Part shown: positions 9,085 to 16,537 of the stretch, in pieces | Layout: each line of letters starts with the position of its first letter | How positions within the stretch are numbered: the stretch's first letter is position 1 | From: Fimbriiglobus ruber | GTDB lineage: Bacteria; Planctomycetota; Planctomycetia; Gemmatales; Gemmataceae | Assembly (NCBI RefSeq): GCF_002197845.1 | Contig: NZ_NIDE01000010.1 | Location: forward strand, 124,001-188,000 | Length of the DNA stretch: 64,000 nt | Reading direction: 5' to 3' | Translations under genes and position numbers: made by a program | Notes under the pieces: model-generated | Database searches by the model: none | Told to the model about the DNA's origin: nothing | The model's input: the letters and a program-made list of their open reading frames with translations, nothing else

Positions 9085-11034
9085 TTACCGCTGGGCGGGA
9101 ACTGCAACAAGTCGTTTCGCCGGTAGGGACGAACTCGTGGGCACTGAAAGCGTGTGCGTTCTGATCGTCCCATCGCGGCTACAAGAAACGACCCGCGAGC
9201 CGTCGGCTGTGACCGCGACGCCGGTGATCGCGTCGGTGTGGCTGGTTAAGCTGGCGACTTCTTGCCCGGTCGCGACATCCCACACGCGAACGGTGCGGTC
9301 GTTACCGCCCGAAGCGAGGAGGCGCCCATCGCCGCTGAACGCCACGCAGTAAACCCGTCCGGCGTGGGCGAGTGACCGCACCTCTTTTTGCGTTTGCGTG
9401 TCCCAAAGTTTGACCTGTCCGTCGAAGCCCCCAGTGGCGGCGAGGTGACCGTCCGGGCAGACCGCCGTCGCGTAAACCAGGTCTCGGTGTCCCTGGAAGT
9501 AAGCCGCCTTTTGCGAGCGCAAATCCCACCGTGACGCCCCCTTTGCGTCCGCCTGCGTCACGTCGCCGGTCGCGATCATGCCGTTCCCGGCGTCGTCGAT
9601 CGCGATACTCGTGACGGCGCCCGCCTGCTTCATCTCGGTCTGTTCGTCATTGCCTTCAGCAACCCAGACCTTGATCGATCCGTCGACGCCGCCGGAAACG
9701 ATCTTCCGCCCATCAGATGTCACGGCAACGGACAGGACGGCGCCGTTGTGGCCCCAGAGTGTTCGTTTTTCGTGGCCGTCCGCGTCCCACACTTTGACGA
9801 TCCCGTCCGCACCGGCCGAAATCAACTGCGAACCGTCTTTCGTCATGGCGACGCCGGTGACGCGAAGACGGTGGGCAGGGAATGATCGTTTCTCGCGGCC
9901 GTCGCCGTCCCACAGTTTGATCGACCCGTCTTCGTGTCCACTCAGGATAGACCGCCCGTCGGCCGAAACCGCGACCGACGTGACGGCGATAGCCGGGGGA
10001 GCGAGGAGAGGTATTTCGGGGATCGGAATCGGTCCGCCCGCTTTTCGCAGATCCTCGTTAGCGATTGCAACCGGCCATTCGTTCGGGTCCGGCTGCGCGT
10101 CTGCCATCGCTAGCTGGGCTTGCTGTTCGTTCCAGGCAACCGTCAGGGCATCGCAGTAGGCCAGCCCCGACAACAAGACTCCTATCCCCAGAATACCCGC
10201 GGCGTACCCCACTACCGGCCGCCGACCGACCCAGCCGGCCAAACGAGTGTTCCGAACCGGGTAAACGAATTGGCCGACGAACGACCCGGGCACGTCCGAC
10301 TCGCTGGTACCGTACACCTCGGGGCGCTTGCCGGCCGGCATGTAGAACGTGCCGAAGATCAGGTCGAGGAACGGAAACGTCGAGGCGAAGTTCTTGTCGC
10401 GGCCTTCCATCTCGGTCGTGTGGTGCCAGCGGTGAAAGACCGGGCTCGCGAACACGTAGCGGAGCGGGCCGAAGGTCCAGTTCAAGTTGGCGTGGACCAT
10501 CGCGGAATAAATCGTGTTGAGGGGCGCGAGGGCGAAGAGGGCGGCCGGCGGGAAGCCGAGAAGCATCACCGCCACGTCGACCAGAGCGAATTCCAGAATG
10601 TGGTTGAGCGGGTGGAAGCGCGCCGACGCCGTCCAGTCGAGCGTTTCAGGCGAGTGGTGAATCGCGTGAAACTTCCATCCGGTCCGGCTGTGGAAGAGCC
10701 GGTGAATCCAGTACAGCATCACATCCTGGATCAGCAAAATCGCAACTGCCTGCAGCGCGAGCGGCCAGCCGATCACCGGCGCGGGCGGGGGATCTTCACC
10801 GCCGAACAGCAGGAGGACGCCCCCCATCAGCATCAGCATCCGGCTGACGAGAAAGAAAAGCGGCATGCCGAACCAGTACACCACGTCGGCGCGAACGGCC
10901 CGGCGGTCCTTCCACCAGAACATACCCGGGTTGCAGGGAAAGACCCGCGTCAACACCGCGAACACCGTACCCAACCCCAGCAGCCAGACGAGGGTGGCCA
11001 GCCAGATGTCGCCAAGTGTCGAGATCCAGTGCAT
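9085..11034 (-). CDS. fatty-acid hydroxylase (sterol desaturase family) fused to WD40 repeats
   Basis: About 649 residues from the Met at 11034 (the frame is open to 11166). Residues 10-180 hold several membrane helices and the eight-His di-iron signature of the hydroxylase family: HRLFH (111-115), HAIHH (123-127), HPLNH (141-145), HRWHH (201-205). Residues about 285-325 include another membrane helix. Residues about 355-649 are six or seven WD40 blades (KLWD, KVWD, RVWD ends). The hydroxylase acts on membrane lipid acyl chains; the propeller probably binds protein partners on one membrane face. Fusing these two domains is unusual. Confidence 0.85.
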   Translation of the reverse strand: MHWISTLGDIWLATLVWLLGLGTVFAVLTRVFPCNPGMFWWKDRRAVRADVVYWFGMPLFFLVSRMLMLMGGVLLLFGGEDPPPAPVIGWPLALQAVAILLIQDVMLYWIHRLFHSRTGWKFHAIHHSPETLDWTASARFHPLNHILEFALVDVAVMLLGFPPAALFALAPLNTIYSAMVHANLNWTFGPLRYVFASPVFHRWHHTTEMEGRDKNFASTFPFLDLIFGTFYMPAGKRPEVYGTSESDVPGSFVGQFVYPVRNTRLAGWVGRRPVVGYAAGILGIGVLLSGLAYCDALTVAWNEQQAQLAMADAQPDPNEWPVAIANEDLRKAGGPIPIPEIPLLAPPAIAVTSVAVSADGRSILSGHEDGSIKLWDGDGREKRSFPAHRLRVTGVAMTKDGSQLISAGADGIVKVWDADGHEKRTLWGHNGAVLSVAVTSDGRKIVSGGVDGSIKVWVAEGNDEQTEMKQAGAVTSIAIDDAGNGMIATGDVTQADAKGASRWDLRSQKAAYFQGHRDLVYATAVCPDGHLAATGGFDGQVKLWDTQTQKEVRSLAHAGRVYCVAFSGDGRLLASGGNDRTVRVWDVATGQEVASLTSHTDAITGVAVTADGSRVVSCSRDGTIRTHTLSVPTSSSLPAKRLVAVPAQR

Positions 11035-11223
11035 GCGATTTACGCTCTGCGGACGGGCTCGGGATGCGTTCTGCGGGAAGACGTAATAGCCTTTTCCCAA
11101 CTTTCGCGACAGACCAACTCCCGCACGACCAAACCTCGTCCGGCGAAGGTTCACTTGAGGAGGCACGGGGCAGAACTCTTGTCATCGCATGGCGTGGGGG
11201 TAAAATAATGAAATCGTTCGCCC

Positions 11224-11274
11224 AACGTGCGGGACGACTCCACGTTCATCAATTCCGGTAGGGACGACCCTGCC
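11224..11274 (+). promoter_or_regulatory. guanidine-II (mini-ykkC) riboswitch candidate
   Basis: Two tandem hairpins, each with an ACGA loop. P1 is 11224-11246: 9 bp with a bulged C11230 and loop 11234-11237. P2 is 11257-11274: 7 bp with loop 11264-11267. They are joined by 10 nt. The next Shine-Dalgarno-like AAAGGTG (11284-11290) is 10 nt after P2 and precedes the ATG of a guanidinium exporter. Twin ACGR loops ahead of the ribosome site are the defining features of mini-ykkC RNAs, which turn on translation when guanidinium binds. The downstream gene matches the class exactly. Confidence 0.85.
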
Positions 11275-11294
11275 ACTAACGCCAAAGGTGCGTT

Positions 11295-11612
11295 ATGGCG
11301 TGGGTCTATCTGTTGGTCGCCGCCCTGTTTGAAATCGGCTGGGCCGTCGGCCTGAAATACTCGCAGGGCTTCACAAAATTCTGGCCGAGCGTGCTGACCA
11401 TCGCCGCAATGGTGCTGAGTCTCTTCTTCCTGGCTGTGGCCGTGCGGTCCATCCCGGTCGGCACGGGCTACGCCATCTGGACGGGCATCGGCGCGGTCGG
11501 GACCGCCACTCTGGGCATCATTCTGTTCGCGGAGCCGGTCACGGCGTGGCGAGTGGGCTGCCTGCTCCTGATCCTCTGCGGAGTTGTCGGACTGAAAATC
11601 GCGGCCCCGTGA
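11295..11612 (+). CDS. gdx: SMR-family guanidinium exporter (SugE/Gdx)
   Basis: 105 residues with four transmembrane helices. Glu13 in FEIGWAVGLKYSQGF is the essential SMR glutamate, and the GWAVGLKY and YAIWTGIGAVGTA signatures mark the Gdx (SugE) subclass rather than EmrE. It works as a dual-topology dimer exchanging protons for guanidinium across the inner membrane. The upstream riboswitch candidate and AAAGGTG ribosome site indicate ligand-controlled translation. It is monocistronic. Confidence 0.93.
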   Translation: MAWVYLLVAALFEIGWAVGLKYSQGFTKFWPSVLTIAAMVLSLFFLAVAVRSIPVGTGYAIWTGIGAVGTATLGIILFAEPVTAWRVGCLLLILCGVVGLKIAAP

Positions 11613-11662
11613 TGGCAGACGAGGGGGAATGATCGAAGTTGATGTAGACCGATCTGCTTTGG

Positions 11663-11783
11663 TCAGTCTGAAGGACTGACGGTTCTCAGCCCAGGGCAAC
11701 GCCCTGGGAACAGTTGGATAGTCTGACCGCCTCATGACCCAGGGCGTTGCCCTGGGCTGAGAACCGTCAGCCTTTCAGGCTGA
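11663..11783. repeat. long inverted repeat (33-bp perfect core)
   Basis: Arms 11676-11708 and 11738-11770 are exact complements and extend imperfectly to 11663 and 11783. Each arm contains a smaller hairpin CCCAGGGC/GCCCTGGG. The 29-bp spacer has no gene. It lies downstream of gdx and resembles the CCCAGGGCGTTGCCCTGGG repeats I know from planctomycete intergenic regions. It could be a REP/MITE-like element and may also end gdx transcription. Confidence 0.75.
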
Positions 11784-11980
11784 AAACCGGGCTTATCACC
11801 CGAATTGTTGGAACTCTGAGCCCGACTTTGAAAGCTACCGATTACTCGTCGCAGCAGCCGAGTGAGGTTTTCCTCGCAGACCTGGAAGCCTTCGTCGACA
11901 CCACGAACGACCCACCCCCGCCGCAGGCAGCCCGCATTTCCGATTTCAGTAGTTCAAAATTGGAGGTGGTCTTGAAAAAA

Positions 11981-12042
11981 ACGCATGTTTCGGCTCCATA
12001 GTGGGTTAGCACGACCTAGCCATGGAGTGGCGAAACATGCGT
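11981..12042 (+). promoter_or_regulatory. hairpin masking the transposase start
   Basis: Arms ACGCATGTTTCG (11981-11992) and CGAAACATGCGT (12031-12042) pair perfectly. CTCCAT (11994-11999) pairs with ATGGAG (12022-12027), so the start codon itself is base-paired. Such leader hairpins protect IS transposases from read-through transcription in IS10 and IS50. The same arrangement is seen in the related element at 63.3 kb. Confidence 0.6.
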
Positions 12043-13178
12043 TCTGCCAAGAAGCCTAAACTGTGTTCCCGGCAAATTCAAGATCGGGCTGCGGAACTGA
12101 TCTCTCCGATCTTCAGACCATCGAGTTCGCGCAAATGTTCTGCGCCGGTTCTGCTCCAGGTCGTGTTGACGGCTGCGGCCAACATCATCTCGTTGTTCGG
12201 GGCCTGCCTTCGTCTGGGTACGATCTCCGATCAGACGGCGCGCAGCGAATTGAAGTCGCGTCTGCCCAAACAGCGCAAGCCGCTCGAAGCCAAGCTGAAC
12301 CACGCCTTGCGCGAACCGCTGCCGCCGAACACGCGCCGCCGGTCTCGGGATCTGGCGATCGATTACCACGAAATTCCGTATCACGGACACGGTCCCAAGA
12401 ATCACGTCCGGGGCAACAAGCCACGCTCGGGACGACCACGTTTTTTACCTACGCCACCGCCTGTCTGATTCATCATGGGCACAGGTATACCCTGGCGTAC
12501 ACGTGGGTCCGGGCGGAAGACTCGACGGTCGAGGTTCTGCAACGACTCCTGACCGAGGTCGGGAACAGCGGCGTGAGGATTCGCAAACTGCTTCTGGATC
12601 GGGGGTTTTTCAGCGTCGCCGTGATGCAGTTTCTCCAGGAGCGCAACTGTCCCTTCCTGATGCCCGTGGTGATGCGCGGGCGGAAGCCGCGTCGCGGGAA
12701 GAAGTCCACGGGATGGCGGATGTTCCGGCGCAAGCCCGCCGGCTGGTATCGTCACACGCACCGTCACAAGGGTGAGGAGGTGACCGTGAGGGTCTGTGTG
12801 AGTTACAAGAGCTACCGCCACCACCGGACGAACAAGCGGCGGGCCAAGACGTTGGTATTCGCCAGCTGGCGTGTGTCGGGTGCACCGAGGGACGTGCGTG
12901 ACGCGTATCGCACACGGTTCGGGATCGAAAGCAGCTATCGGCAACTCGGTCAGGCGCGAATCCGGACCAGTACCCGGAACCCGATCCTGCGATCGTTCTT
13001 CGTGGGTCTGGCCCTGTTGCTGCGAAACCTTTGGGTGTGGTTTCAGGCGCTCTGGTTCGGGGAGGACAGGCACCCGCGAGTGCAAGCGGCATCGAAACGA
13101 TTCCAGTTCAGGTGGATGTTGGCCGTACTTGCTCAAGGAAATAACGACAACGAAACGCTTTCTGATACGCGAACATAA
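12022..13178 (+). CDS. IS4-superfamily transposase, frame interrupted
   Basis: The first frame from ATG 12022 (end 12468) contains LAIDYHEIPYHGHG. The second frame carries TYATACLIHHGHRYTLAYTW, LLLDRGFFSVAVM (second Asp) and YRTRFGIESSYRQLGQ (Glu, Y-R-E region). The two join if one base is restored after TCGGG near 12433, giving NKPRSGTTTFFTYATA. No obvious slippery heptamer is present at that point, unlike the relative at 63.4 kb, so this copy may be inactive. Confidence 0.8.
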
Positions 13179-13501
13179 CTGTTTAAAGAATAAAGGGTTT
13201 CACTCACGGGGATTTTGAACTACTGGATTTCGTCAGTGACGTCTGGGTCACGCGTCGTTTCCAGAGCTGGCCCGGGTATCAAGTCGCAATCCGCCGCAGG
13301 GTCCGCTGTGGGGACTGGCTATCCCGAGCGGTGTTCCCACCCCCCAATCTGGCGCCGCACCGCGGGGCGTTCGAAATAGCCGGTCCGCACAGCGGACCTG
13401 ACACGAGAAATTCCGAACGCTCCGGTCACGGTGTTCAAGCGCCCGGGGAATGCGATCGCTTCGTGGCTCCGGAAAAGTTTCCCAAAAAACGAAAATTGGT
13501 C

Positions 13502-13549
13502 TTGACTAGCAGTCTGGCAAGGGCAATTATCGTTCTTGTTCGAACAAGA
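13502..13549 (+). promoter_or_regulatory. promoter and palindromic operator of the GntR gene
   Basis: TTGACT (13502-13507) and AATTAT (13525-13530), spaced by 17 bp, resemble a sigma-70 promoter. Just downstream, TCTTGTTCGAACAAGA (13534-13549) is a perfect 16-bp palindrome with the GT...AC half-sites of FadR/FCD-type GntR operators. Its position over the likely start of transcription fits autorepression. Confidence 0.6.
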
Positions 13550-13589
13550 TCGATCGCGATCGAACGCAACACCGGAGTGCCGACCCGCC

Positions 13590-14291
13590 GTGCAAGAAAC
13601 GTTGTCGGAAAAAACCTACCGCGAACTCCGCCGCAAGTTGCTCGCCGGGGAGCTACAGGCCGGGTCGCAGCTGGTCAACCGGTCGCTCGCCCAGGAGATG
13701 TCCGTCAGCCTGGCCCCAGTCCGCGAGGCGATCAACCGGCTGGCCACCGAGGGGTTGGTGGAACACGTCCCCGGGGCCGGGGCGTTCGTCCGCAAGCCGA
13801 GCCAACAGGATCTGGACGAGCTGTACGTGCTGCGGGAGGCGGTCGAGAGCTGCGCCGCCGCCGAGGCCGCCCGGAACATCACGCAGCGACAACTGGACGC
13901 GCTGGACGAGGTCCGCCGGGAGTTCGACGGGTTGGTCGCGGACATCCGCCGGCTGAAGGGGCAGACGGCCACCGACGCGGTGCTGGACCGCTGGCTCGAC
14001 TGCGAGGAACGGTTCCACTCGGCCATCGTCGCGGCCGCCCGCAACCGGCTGCTGGCCAAGGTGATCGACGACTACACGGCCCTCGGTCAGGTGTTCGGGG
14101 TGCAGCGGCAGCGGGCGGCGATCCTCACCCTGGCCGTCGCCGAACAGACGTGCGAGGACCACGCGGCCATCGTCGACGCCCTCCGCCGGCGGGACGCGGA
14201 CGCCGCCCACAAGCTGATGAGTACCCACATCCAGAGGGGCCGCAAGATGGTACTCGACTACATGCGGGATCACCGCGGCAACGGCGGGTAA
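13590..14291 (+). CDS. GntR-family (FadR/FCD) transcriptional regulator
   Basis: About 233 residues. An N-terminal winged HTH (YRELRRKLLAGELQAGSQL, SLAPVREAINRLATEGLV) is followed by an all-helical FCD ligand-binding domain (ELYVLREAVESCAAAEAA, ERFHSAIVAAARNRLL, DHAAIVDALRRRD, with the acid/His positions that bind a metal or carboxylate). The frame opens at TTG 13536, but that codon lies inside the palindrome; GTG 13590 starts the domain directly and is preferred. No catabolic operon follows, so its effector is unknown. Confidence 0.88.
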   Translation: MQETLSEKTYRELRRKLLAGELQAGSQLVNRSLAQEMSVSLAPVREAINRLATEGLVEHVPGAGAFVRKPSQQDLDELYVLREAVESCAAAEAARNITQRQLDALDEVRREFDGLVADIRRLKGQTATDAVLDRWLDCEERFHSAIVAAARNRLLAKVIDDYTALGQVFGVQRQRAAILTLAVAEQTCEDHAAIVDALRRRDADAAHKLMSTHIQRGRKMVLDYMRDHRGNGG

Positions 14292-14387
14292 CCCGGTGCC
14301 GGGGGTGGCGTAAACTCGCATTCGCCACCCCCGAAAGTGACTTTCGGTCGGTTCGGAATTCTTCATTTCTCGTTCGGAGGTCGGCGT

Positions 14388-15278
14388 ATGAAGACTCGTC
14401 GCGGTGGGTTTACGTTGATCGAGCTGTTGGTGGTGATCGCCATCATCTCGATCCTGATCGGGCTGCTGCTCCCGGCGGTGCAAAAGGTCCGCGCGGCGGC
14501 CGCCCGGACCAAGTGCCAGAACAATTTGAAACAGATCGGTTTGGCCCTGCACAACTACCACGACGCCAACGGCGCGTTCCCGGTCGGTGCGGGGGTCGCC
14601 AACGGGCTGAGCTGGCGGGTGTACGTCCTGCCGTACATCGAGCAGGTTTCGCTGTTCCAGCAGTTCAACCTCGGCGCCGGGGCCTGGAACGGGCCGAACA
14701 AGTTGGTGTACGCCCTCAACCAAATCCCGAACTTCAACTGCCCAAGCGTCCCGAGCGTCTTGGCGTCGAACGGATCGAGCCTGGTGAACGGGCAGCAGAC
14801 GTTCACCTCCGACTACCACGGGGTGGCCGGGCCGATTGGAACCAACCCGGCCACCGGGCAGGCGTACCTGGTGCAAGCCAACCCGTCCGGGCAGGGGGGG
14901 TTCGCCCTCGAAGGCATCCTCACCCTGGGGGACGCGACGACTAATTTCGCCAGCATCACCGACGGCACCTCGAACACCCTGATGGTCGGGGAGGTGTCGG
15001 TCCCGTGGAACGGGGGCATTCTGGCCAGCGACGGGGCGGACTGGGTCCGCGGGGTCGGGTTGGGCAACGGGATGGCCTCATGCCGGAACGTGCAGTACGC
15101 GATCAACACCCCGTACAACGGGATTTACAACGACATCAGCTTCAGCAGCCAGCACACCGGCGGGGCCCAGTTCGTCATGGGCGACGGGTCGGTCCGGTTC
15201 GTCCAGGCGTCGATCGACCTGGTGGTGTACAAGTCGACGGCCAGCATGAACGGCGGAGAAGTGCAAGTCGCCAACTGA
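14388..15278 (+). CDS. DUF1559 prepilin-like secreted protein
   Basis: 296 residues. A type IV pilin-like N-terminus, MKTRRGGFTLIELLVVIAI, has the G/F cleavage site and Glu5, then KCQNNLKQIGLALHNYHD, the hallmark of DUF1559, a family expanded in planctomycetes. The C-terminus carries the H-X9-DG motif (SSQHTGGAQFVMGDGSVRF). Start chosen at ATG 14388 with GGAGG 8 nt upstream. Likely processed by a prepilin peptidase and displayed at the cell surface; the exact role is unknown. Confidence 0.93.
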   Translation: MKTRRGGFTLIELLVVIAIISILIGLLLPAVQKVRAAAARTKCQNNLKQIGLALHNYHDANGAFPVGAGVANGLSWRVYVLPYIEQVSLFQQFNLGAGAWNGPNKLVYALNQIPNFNCPSVPSVLASNGSSLVNGQQTFTSDYHGVAGPIGTNPATGQAYLVQANPSGQGGFALEGILTLGDATTNFASITDGTSNTLMVGEVSVPWNGGILASDGADWVRGVGLGNGMASCRNVQYAINTPYNGIYNDISFSSQHTGGAQFVMGDGSVRFVQASIDLVVYKSTASMNGGEVQVAN

Positions 15279-15370
15279 CCACCCGCTGGCGAACCGGTGG
15301 CACCGGCATCCCGCCGGTCCGCCGGCGCCGGTGAACACGATCCACGGACCCATCGCCCCGAAGGAGTACC

Positions 15371-15802
15371 ATGCCGCCCTCTCGTTTCTGGTCCCGGCCG
15401 GCGGCCGGGATGCTATTGGTCGTCGGACTGGCCGTCGCCGGGTGTGGCGATTCGATGCCGGCGAACGTGGTCCACGTCAGCGGGACCGTCACCGTGGACG
15501 GTAAGCCACTGCCGCTCGGGATGATCGTGTTCGAGCCGGACCCCGCCAAGGGGAACCGCGGGCCGCAGGGGCACGCCGACATCAAGGGCGGGCGGTTCGA
15601 CACCAAGCTGTCGGCCAAGGGGGTCGCGGTCGGCCCGCAGATCGTACGGATCACCGGCGGGGACGGGGTCAACCCGGAACCGTTCACCCCGTTCGGCAAC
15701 CAGCTGTTCGAGCAACACGTCGTTCGGGTGGACGTGGCCAAGAATCAGCCCGCCCTCGAACTCGACGTACCCGGCGTGAAGGGAAAGAAGAAGGCGAAGT
15801 AG
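15371..15802 (+). CDS. small lipoprotein paired with DUF1559 gene
   Basis: 143 residues with a lipoprotein signal ending in the lipobox LAVAGC (Cys25), so it should be membrane-anchored in the periplasm. The mature part has the VSGTVTVDGKPLPLGMIVFEP motif of carboxypeptidase-regulatory-like beta-sandwich domains and a Lys-rich tail. GGAG precedes the ATG. It lies 92 bp after a DUF1559 gene, a pairing repeated across planctomycete genomes. Confidence 0.88.
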   Translation: MPPSRFWSRPAAGMLLVVGLAVAGCGDSMPANVVHVSGTVTVDGKPLPLGMIVFEPDPAKGNRGPQGHADIKGGRFDTKLSAKGVAVGPQIVRITGGDGVNPEPFTPFGNQLFEQHVVRVDVAKNQPALELDVPGVKGKKKAK

Positions 15803-15970
15803 GGTTGCGGCCGGACGCCCGACAATCCTAAGGGAACGTGAGCGGACCTACGCGTTGCTCGGGAGGAATGCATCGAACACGTGTCGTCCGCGCTGCCTTT
15901 GTATTACCGTTTTATGGAAATGAACGCGGAGATAATCGACGACACGCGCCGCCGAGACCCTTCAAAGAAA

Positions 15971-16366
15971 CTACTCGTCGCAGCAGCCGAGTGAGGCTTT
16001 CATTGCGGTCCTGGTACCTTTCGTCGAGACCGCATACGTCGCGCCCCCGCCGCAGGCCGCGAGCGCTTCCGACTTCGTCAACGACGTCTGGGCCAGGGAC
16101 GCTCCGCCCGTGCAAGCCGCCACGGTTTCGGACCGGCTCGTCGAAGCCGCCTGGGGACATTGGGTGTCGATGAACGAAATCGATTGGGGCGCGGTCACAC
16201 AGCAGGCGTGCTGCAAGGTCGGGCAGGACGGAGATTCCGATTTGGCGAACGATTCGACCCGGATTTCCGGCTCGTTCGAAGGCGTGCCACCCGAGAACGC
16301 GACGAACACGCCCGCGCCCGTAGCCAGCAACGCGGCAACGATTCCCACAAGAATTTTCGTCAACAT
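15971..16366 (-). CDS. Cys-rich secreted small protein
   Basis: 131 residues with an N-terminal hydrophobic segment (KILVGIVAALLATGAGVFVAF) acting as signal peptide or anchor. Cysteines are grouped as CPTLQHACC, AACTGG, AACGGG and a terminal CCDE. GGAG lies ahead of the ATG at 16366. A fragmentary paralogue with the same ending sits at 11.8 kb. No known domain; repeated paired cysteines suggest disulfides or metal binding outside the cytoplasm. Confidence 0.75.
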   Translation of the reverse strand: MLTKILVGIVAALLATGAGVFVAFSGGTPSNEPEIRVESFAKSESPSCPTLQHACCVTAPQSISFIDTQCPQAASTSRSETVAACTGGASLAQTSLTKSEALAACGGGATYAVSTKGTRTAMKASLGCCDE

Positions 16367-16537
16367 GGTCCGCTCCTCGGTGCGTCATCCGCTGGGTCCG
16401 CTTAAAGCGGATTGAATGGAGTTCCGTGAACTCCCAATTCCTTCCCTACTGTAGACGCCCGCGCGGCGGTTTTCCTTAAAAGAATTATGAAACCCTGGGG
16501 GCTCGCCAAAACCCGGCCGCCCGGCCGACGATTACCT

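Larger units (their letters stand above)
11947..13225 (+). mobile_element. IS4-superfamily (ISH3-like) insertion sequence
   Basis: 1279 bp with 14-bp perfect terminal inverted repeats CAGTAGTTCAAAAT (11947-11960 and complement 13212-13225). GATTT is duplicated at 11942-11946 and 13226-13230. It carries one transposase in two frames. The insertion is inside a Cys-rich protein gene copy. Confidence 0.9.
11842..13250 (-). pseudogene. degraded copy of the Cys-rich small protein gene, split by an IS
   Basis: On the minus strand 11842-11946 encodes the end of a protein (RAACGGGG...SLGCCDE, stop TAA). This matches the C-terminus of the intact gene at 15971-16366 almost residue for residue (LAACGGGA...SLGCCDE). 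The upstream homology resumes at 13226 (TQTSLTKS) and fades after about 13250. Between lies an insertion sequence with a 5-bp target duplication GATTT. No N-terminal part or start was found, so this is a fragment of a former tandem paralogue. Confidence 0.85.

Noticed and set aside
12400-12440. Programmed frameshift in the 12-kb transposase
   Set aside because: The joining point TCGGGACGACC has no slippery heptamer, so an indel is more likely there than recoding.
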